Shown here piece after piece: positions 5,924-7,731 of a DNA stretch of 7,731 nucleotides; the stretch's first letter is position 1, and the number at the start of each line of letters is the position of its first letter. The notes below the pieces were generated by a model. The model had not been told where the DNA came from and did no database searches. It was given only the letters and a program-made list of their open reading frames with translations. The position numbers were made by a program, and so were the translations under genes. This DNA is from Spirochaetota bacterium (lineage in GTDB: Bacteria > Spirochaetota > GWE2-31-10 > MWDO01): NCBI GenBank assembly GCA_017998755.1, contig JAGOCL010000111.1, positions 1 to 7,731 on the forward strand. Direction: 5' to 3'.

Positions 5924-6947
5924 TTTTCTTGTCATAATTTTGGTATTGTTTTTTAACTGTTCGAAAAAATACGAAAATGAAATCTTTAGCGCTCTATACG
6001 AAAAAGAGAAATGGGCAAATTATAAAAATCTGTACGAAGAATTGACGTCCATCGACGATAAAATACTCTGGGCGGACGAGGTATATAACTTTTTTATAGG
6101 ATCGGATAAATCGTCGGAATTGATAAAATATTATGACTCGATATTATTAACAGACGAAGAGCCGGCTTTTAAATATTATATTTATTTTTTAATATCGAAT
6201 ATTCATTGGAGCGACAACGAGAAAGACGAAGCGCTATTTTTTATGTATAAAGTAGATCAATCGGTTTATAATCTGAAATACAACAATCAATTTATAGGAT
6301 ATACGATTGCGCTAAGATTTATCGGAAGCGAAGTAAATATCAGACTTAAAGAGAGAATGTACAAGATATTGATAAATAATTACCGCGACCTGATAGACGT
6401 TCCCTATACGCTTTACGAAATGTCAAATTTATATAAAAGAAATTATGAATCTGAAAGATATATAGATTCTTTGAAGAAAATTATCGAAGAATTCAGAACA
6501 AATAAAGCTCTCGAATCAAGCGTCGATCTCAAAAAGATAAAATACGAATTAGATTATTATTACTTGAAGAAAAACTGGATAAATAAAGATCTTGAAGCGC
6601 TCATAGGAGATATAAAGCGGGCTATAAAACTAAAAGATATCAACTTATTATACAGGTACGCTTCAAAAACCAATTTTGAAGCGTACGTTTCTCAGAAATC
6701 AAGCCAAAAGAAAAGCTGGTCGTTTTGGGAGTTGGATATCAACAGATACTGGTATACAAACATAGTATTTTCCGGAAAACTCGAACCTCAGTCAAACGAA
6801 AACGAAGCTATAATTAAAACTATGAACTGGGGATTTCCTCAGATTACTACATGGTATTTTTATTTTAAAAGGATAAATTACCCGATCGACGATAAGATAG
6901 ACAGAGGATGGGAATGGGCCGGCATATATTACGGCGATATGTTTTGA
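5892..6947 (+). CDS. Putative lipoprotein with an aromatic-rich C-terminal domain (351 aa)
   Basis: I do not recognise a named family. The N-terminus is a lipoprotein signal: Arg9, a hydrophobic core (about 10-21, INFLVIILVLFF) and a lipobox ending FFN-Cys23. Asn before the Cys is atypical for E. coli but tolerated in spirochaetal lipoproteins. The mature part is probably anchored in an outer or inner membrane. Residues about 25-240 look like irregular helical repeats with many Tyr, Lys and Glu residues, and a TPR-like solenoid is possible. The last 40 residues (312-351) are rich in Trp, Tyr and Phe (NWGFPQITTWYFYF, RGWEWAGIYYGD) and look like a conserved folded domain. The gene starts inside tlyA and ends 20 bases before the radical SAM-like gene, so it belongs to the operon. 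A perfect 13-bp inverted repeat lies within it at 6656-6686. Gene and lipidation are likely; function is unknown. Confidence 0.85.
   Translation: MSNISFILRINFLVIILVLFFNCSKKYENEIFSALYEKEKWANYKNLYEELTSIDDKILWADEVYNFFIGSDKSSELIKYYDSILLTDEEPAFKYYIYFLISNIHWSDNEKDEALFFMYKVDQSVYNLKYNNQFIGYTIALRFIGSEVNIRLKERMYKILINNYRDLIDVPYTLYEMSNLYKRNYESERYIDSLKKIIEEFRTNKALESSVDLKKIKYELDYYYLKKNWINKDLEALIGDIKRAIKLKDINLLYRYASKTNFEAYVSQKSSQKKSWSFWELDINRYWYTNIVFSGKLEPQSNENEAIIKTMNWGFPQITTWYFYFKRINYPIDDKIDRGWEWAGIYYGDMF
6656..6686. repeat. Perfect 13-bp inverted repeat inside the lipoprotein gene
   Basis: GTACGCTTCAAAA (6656-6668) and TTTTGAAGCGTAC (6674-6686) are perfectly complementary around the 5-base loop ACCAA. 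The DNA encodes RYASKTNFEAY of the lipoprotein. No T-run follows on either strand, so it is not a standard terminator. A stem this long with a short loop is unlikely by chance in a window of this size. Confidence 0.7.
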
Positions 6948-7083
6948 ATAGATCGTAAAGAGCAGAAATGAAAGATTATAAACTTTGGTATCAAAAAAGA
7001 AAAAGAGAATTGACGCAGGGGGGATTATGGCTTCGAGGAGAAGAGATAAACGTAAGTTTTGATTACGATAAGTTCCCTATTTT

Positions 7084-7176
7084 GATATCGCGTTTATCCA
7101 CATACAGAGATATCGCGTTTATCCACATACAGAGATACCGCGTTTATCCACATACAGAGATACCGCTTTATCCATA
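7084..7176 (+). repeat. 25-bp direct tandem repeat, three full copies plus a degenerate fourth
   Basis: Copies 1 (7084-7108) and 2 (7109-7133) are identical; each begins GATATCGCGTTT and ends CCACATACAGA. Copy 3 (7134-7158) differs only at 7138 (T to C). A fourth, partial copy (from 7159) shares that C, lacks one G, and diverges after TTTATCCA. The unit has no stop codon in any forward frame, so three units would encode 25 residues read through all three frames. Unit length modulo 3 is 1, so each gain or loss of a unit shifts the frame of the host gene. Confidence 0.95.
7094..7176 (+). promoter_or_regulatory. Cluster of DnaA-box sequences within the tandem repeats
   Basis: TTATCCACA, a perfect match to the consensus DnaA box, occurs at 7094-7102, 7119-7127 and 7144-7152. 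A one-mismatch form, TTATCCATA, is at 7168-7176. All are in the same orientation, spaced 25, 25 and 24 bp start to start. I find no other perfect box in the window. Clusters of such boxes bind the initiator DnaA at origins and titration sites. Here there is no adjacent AT-rich unwinding region and no dnaA or dnaN gene, so the match could be a by-product of amplifying coding sequence (CGT TTA TCC ACA). Confidence 0.4.
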
Positions 7177-7731
7177 ACGCATGGAACTCTTTATCAGATT
7201 GCGCGTGACTTAGCGGGATGCGCGGCCGATTTTTCTTATCTACCGCCGCCTAAAGACGGCCGTATAATGTCGAGCGATAAAATTCCGTGGCTTTTTGGAA
7301 CGACTACTAAAGCTCCGTGGAGCGAATTCGGTCTTATAGCGGTTTCAAATTCGATAGTTCAGGAGCTTATTAATCTACCGGTTATTCTTGAAAAAAGCGG
7401 TATTGAAAGATCTTATAATAAAAGAATCGATAACGAATCTATACCTATAATTATTCTCGGAGGGGCGAACGCGGCTAACTGCTCTATTCTTATGCATAAC
7501 GATTCTCCCGTAGACGTTATTTTTGCAGGCGGAGATTATTTTCTAATCCAACGAATTTTTGAAACGGTTCGCGATATGAAAACCGCCGGTAAATCCAAAA
7601 GAGAGATTTGTCTGGCGCTTTCGAATATAGACGGCGCGGTTTTACCCGATAAGTCGAGTACAACTAAAGCGTATAATTCATCCGATCTTAACCGTCAGAT
7701 ATTAACTAAAGGATCCCCGTTTTTTTATGGA

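Larger units (their letters stand above)
6968..7731 (+). pseudogene. B12-binding/radical SAM-like protein, frame broken by tandem repeats, cut by window end
   Basis: ATG 6968 (AAAGAG at 6957-6962, five bases upstream) opens a frame that stops at 7175-7177 after 69 residues. From 7180 to the window end the next frame is open and continues the same protein. The joined product resembles the N-terminal cobalamin-binding-like domain found before the radical SAM domain in large B12-binding radical SAM proteins. It shows LRGEEIN (upstream part), VSNSIVQELINLPVIL, LGGANAAN (7456-7479) and VDVIFAGGDYF (7510-7542). The radical SAM Cys triad would lie beyond the window and is not seen. The frameshift is caused by the 25-bp repeats at 7084-7158. 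Deleting 50 bp (two copies) or 74 bp, or adding one copy, restores the frame. No in-frame start with a ribosome-binding site allows restart; the first downstream ATG is at 7267. It may be phase-variable, inactivated or misassembled. The family call is from memory of motif style. Confidence 0.6.

Noticed and set aside
7084..7176. Possible CRISPR array
   Set aside because: The repeats are contiguous, with no unique spacers between them.
7084..7176. Replication origin
   Set aside because: Despite the DnaA-box matches there is no neighbouring AT-rich unwinding stretch, no dnaA, dnaN or gyrase gene, and the array sits inside a coding sequence on an operon.

Overview
This window looks like chromosomal sequence from a diderm, moderately AT-rich bacterium. 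A spirochaete is my best guess, at modest confidence. The reasons are a lipoprotein whose relaxed lipobox (Phe-Phe-Asn-Cys) fits spirochaetal usage, a HisS of the type with a GRYREFYQCDFDI motif-2 region, and a compact mix of housekeeping genes with lineage-specific hypothetical genes. No rRNA, tRNA, CRISPR array or transposase is visible.

Left part (1-2898, minus strand): histidyl-tRNA synthetase (hisS) is followed after one base by an unrecognised, mostly helical 281-residue protein. Beyond it is a very AT-rich gene for a 167-residue protein with a segment resembling a ribbon-helix-helix DNA-binding fold. That last gene appears to have its own promoter and a leader rich in inverted repeats.

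Middle (2899-3068): a 170-base divergent promoter region between hisS and ribH. It holds a convincing sigma70-like promoter for the rightward operon and a small inverted repeat. No stretch longer than 300 bases lacks a gene; the gene-free parts are 1-63, 568-722 and 2899-3068, and I see nothing assignable in 1-63.

Right part (3069-7731, plus strand): a tightly packed apparent operon. Its order is ribH (lumazine synthase, riboflavin pathway), a YmdB-type metallophosphoesterase starting with TTG, a short-chain polyprenyl diphosphate synthase (ispA-like), a TlyA-type rRNA 2'-O-methyltransferase, a putative lipoprotein, and the start of a protein resembling B12-binding-domain radical SAM enzymes. 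Junctions are 13-base gap, 4-base overlap, 4-base overlap, 32-base overlap and 20-base gap.

The most striking feature is in the last gene. Three 25-bp direct repeats plus a degenerate fourth copy (7084-7176) interrupt its reading frame. Because 25 is not a multiple of 3, copy number sets the frame: the present state is OFF (stop at 7175-7177), while losing two copies or gaining one would restore the full frame. Each repeat also carries a perfect consensus DnaA box (TTATCCACA). The locus is therefore either a phase-variable switch, a recent inactivating expansion, a DnaA-binding cluster, or an assembly artefact. A second unexplained structure is a perfect 13-bp inverted repeat inside the lipoprotein gene.
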